Assembly (NCBI GenBank): GCA_036401335.1
Contig: DASWVC010000038.1
Location: 1-50,914 of the forward strand
Direction of reading: 5' to 3'
Origin: DASWVC01 sp036401335
GTDB lineage: Bacteria; Verrucomicrobiota; Verrucomicrobiia; Chthoniobacterales; JAFAMB01
DNA length: 50,914 nucleotides
Position 1 is the stretch's first letter; every line of letters begins with the position of its first letter. Position numbers and translations under genes: made by a program. Positions 50,486 to 50,914 of the stretch are shown here, in pieces. The notes under the pieces were generated by a model. It was given only the letters and a program-made list of their open reading frames with translations. It had not been told where the DNA came from and did no database searches.

Positions 50486-50914
50486 CGGAGGGAGTGAGGG
50501 GTGTTGGCGTTGATGCGTCCGTTTTCATTGCGGCGATCTCCTGGAGAGGTTTAAAGGTTGAATGCAGCCTGGCATGGGTGCGTTGCGAGCCGTCCGTGGC
50601 TCCCCGTTTTCGCGGTGCGGGGGGCGCTCACGCCGCGGAGCAGCCATCCCGTTCCCATTGGGCACGTGCTGTGCCAACGGATTATTAAACATGTAAGCCG
50701 CTCATCCGATAGGCGTTACGACTTTCCGTCCAATCGCATAATGGGGACGAAATTTCAGTTATTTGTATTTTGGCCCTCCTTGGGGATGAAATTTCGTTCG
50801 CGCTTTACCGCGTCATAATCCGCCTTTCCCTGAGTCGTTCGGGGATCGCTTTGATCAGCAAACCCGTTATTTTAGGACGATGTTTTTCAGGGAGGTGTAA
50901 GGTCGTTCTCCGCA
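50486..50914. other. Gene-poor tail of the window
   Basis: No gene is recognised. Base composition becomes more A/T-rich from about 50690. An imperfect direct repeat is present (50742-50756 and 50781-50795). A gene starting right of the window on either strand could use this as its control region. Confidence 0.4.
50742..50795. repeat. Direct repeat TGGGGAYGAAATTTC, two copies
   Basis: TGGGGACGAAATTTC (50742-50756) and TGGGGATGAAATTTC (50781-50795) differ at one base and start 39 bases apart, close to four helical turns. This could be a pair of operator sites on one DNA face. Confidence 0.5.

Noticed and set aside
1..50914. CRISPR arrays, rRNA and tRNA genes, complete insertion sequences
   Set aside because: No regularly spaced repeats, no recognisable RNA gene and no transposase with terminal repeats were found on reading; a covariance-model scan would be needed to exclude a diverged tRNA.

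Overview
The window is GC-rich bacterial chromosome and most likely comes from a soil-type member of the Verrucomicrobiota (Spartobacteria/Opitutae-like). This is inferred from gene content: a His-rich DUF2946-like protein ahead of a TonB receptor, HtrA proteins ending in a plant Deg-type PDZ domain, an ECF sigma factor, and a giant kinase/AAA/histidine-kinase hybrid. No rRNA, tRNA, CRISPR array or intact insertion sequence was seen, so the placement is not anchored by a marker gene.

Layout. (1) 1-4.4 kb: an AraC-type regulator cut by the window edge, an ECF sigma factor, and a small metal-ligand-rich membrane protein followed by a TonB-dependent receptor. (2) 4.4-7.2 kb: an NTF2-like protein, a Tat-exported MBL-fold hydrolase, then a graveyard of fragments (serine resolvase, AraC regulator, DHFR-family reductase). 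(3) 7.2-14.1 kb: an S9 peptidase, diverging from a co-directional run of histone-deacetylase-like amidohydrolase, YraQ/YcgR permease, YcgQ-like protein, alpha/beta hydrolase and FAD oxidoreductase. (4) 14.1-18.3 kb: fabG, an NtrC-type sigma-54 activator divergent from a degenerate histidine-kinase-like phosphotransfer protein, and a HAD phosphatase. (5) 18.3-22.6 kb: an HtrA-type protease and a paralogue that has lost its catalytic residues, tightly coupled to each other and to the HAD gene; then ychF. (6) 22.6-28.5 kb: housekeeping and cofactor genes: a DUF4870 protein, trpA, mobA, fdhD and a MOSC protein (molybdenum cofactor), and queE-queD (7-deazaguanine).

(7) 28.6-37.5 kb: one long co-directional type II secretion cluster: an exported unknown protein, GspG, H, I, J, K, L, M, a GspC-like protein and the secretin GspD. 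Genes are overlapping or nearly so. The ATPase GspE, the platform protein GspF and the prepilin peptidase are not in the window. (8) 37.5-43.2 kb: an accessory region with a VapBC toxin-antitoxin pair, a small HTH protein, a TonB receptor relic with two in-frame stop codons fused to a decayed DUF4198 gene, an MFS transporter that has lost several membrane helices, and an intact acetyl-esterase-like hydrolase. (9) 43.2-50.9 kb: a LuxR-type HTH-only protein, a receiver-only response regulator and a ~1840-residue sensor hybrid (Ser/Thr pseudokinase-like, AAA, GAF, PAS, histidine kinase), then a gene-poor tail.

Four themes recur: export and envelope functions; phosphorelay parts split into single-domain proteins; redox and modified-base cofactor synthesis; and two patches (6.2-7.2 kb and 39.2-42.1 kb) where genes have decayed by internal deletion, fusion and nonsense mutation.
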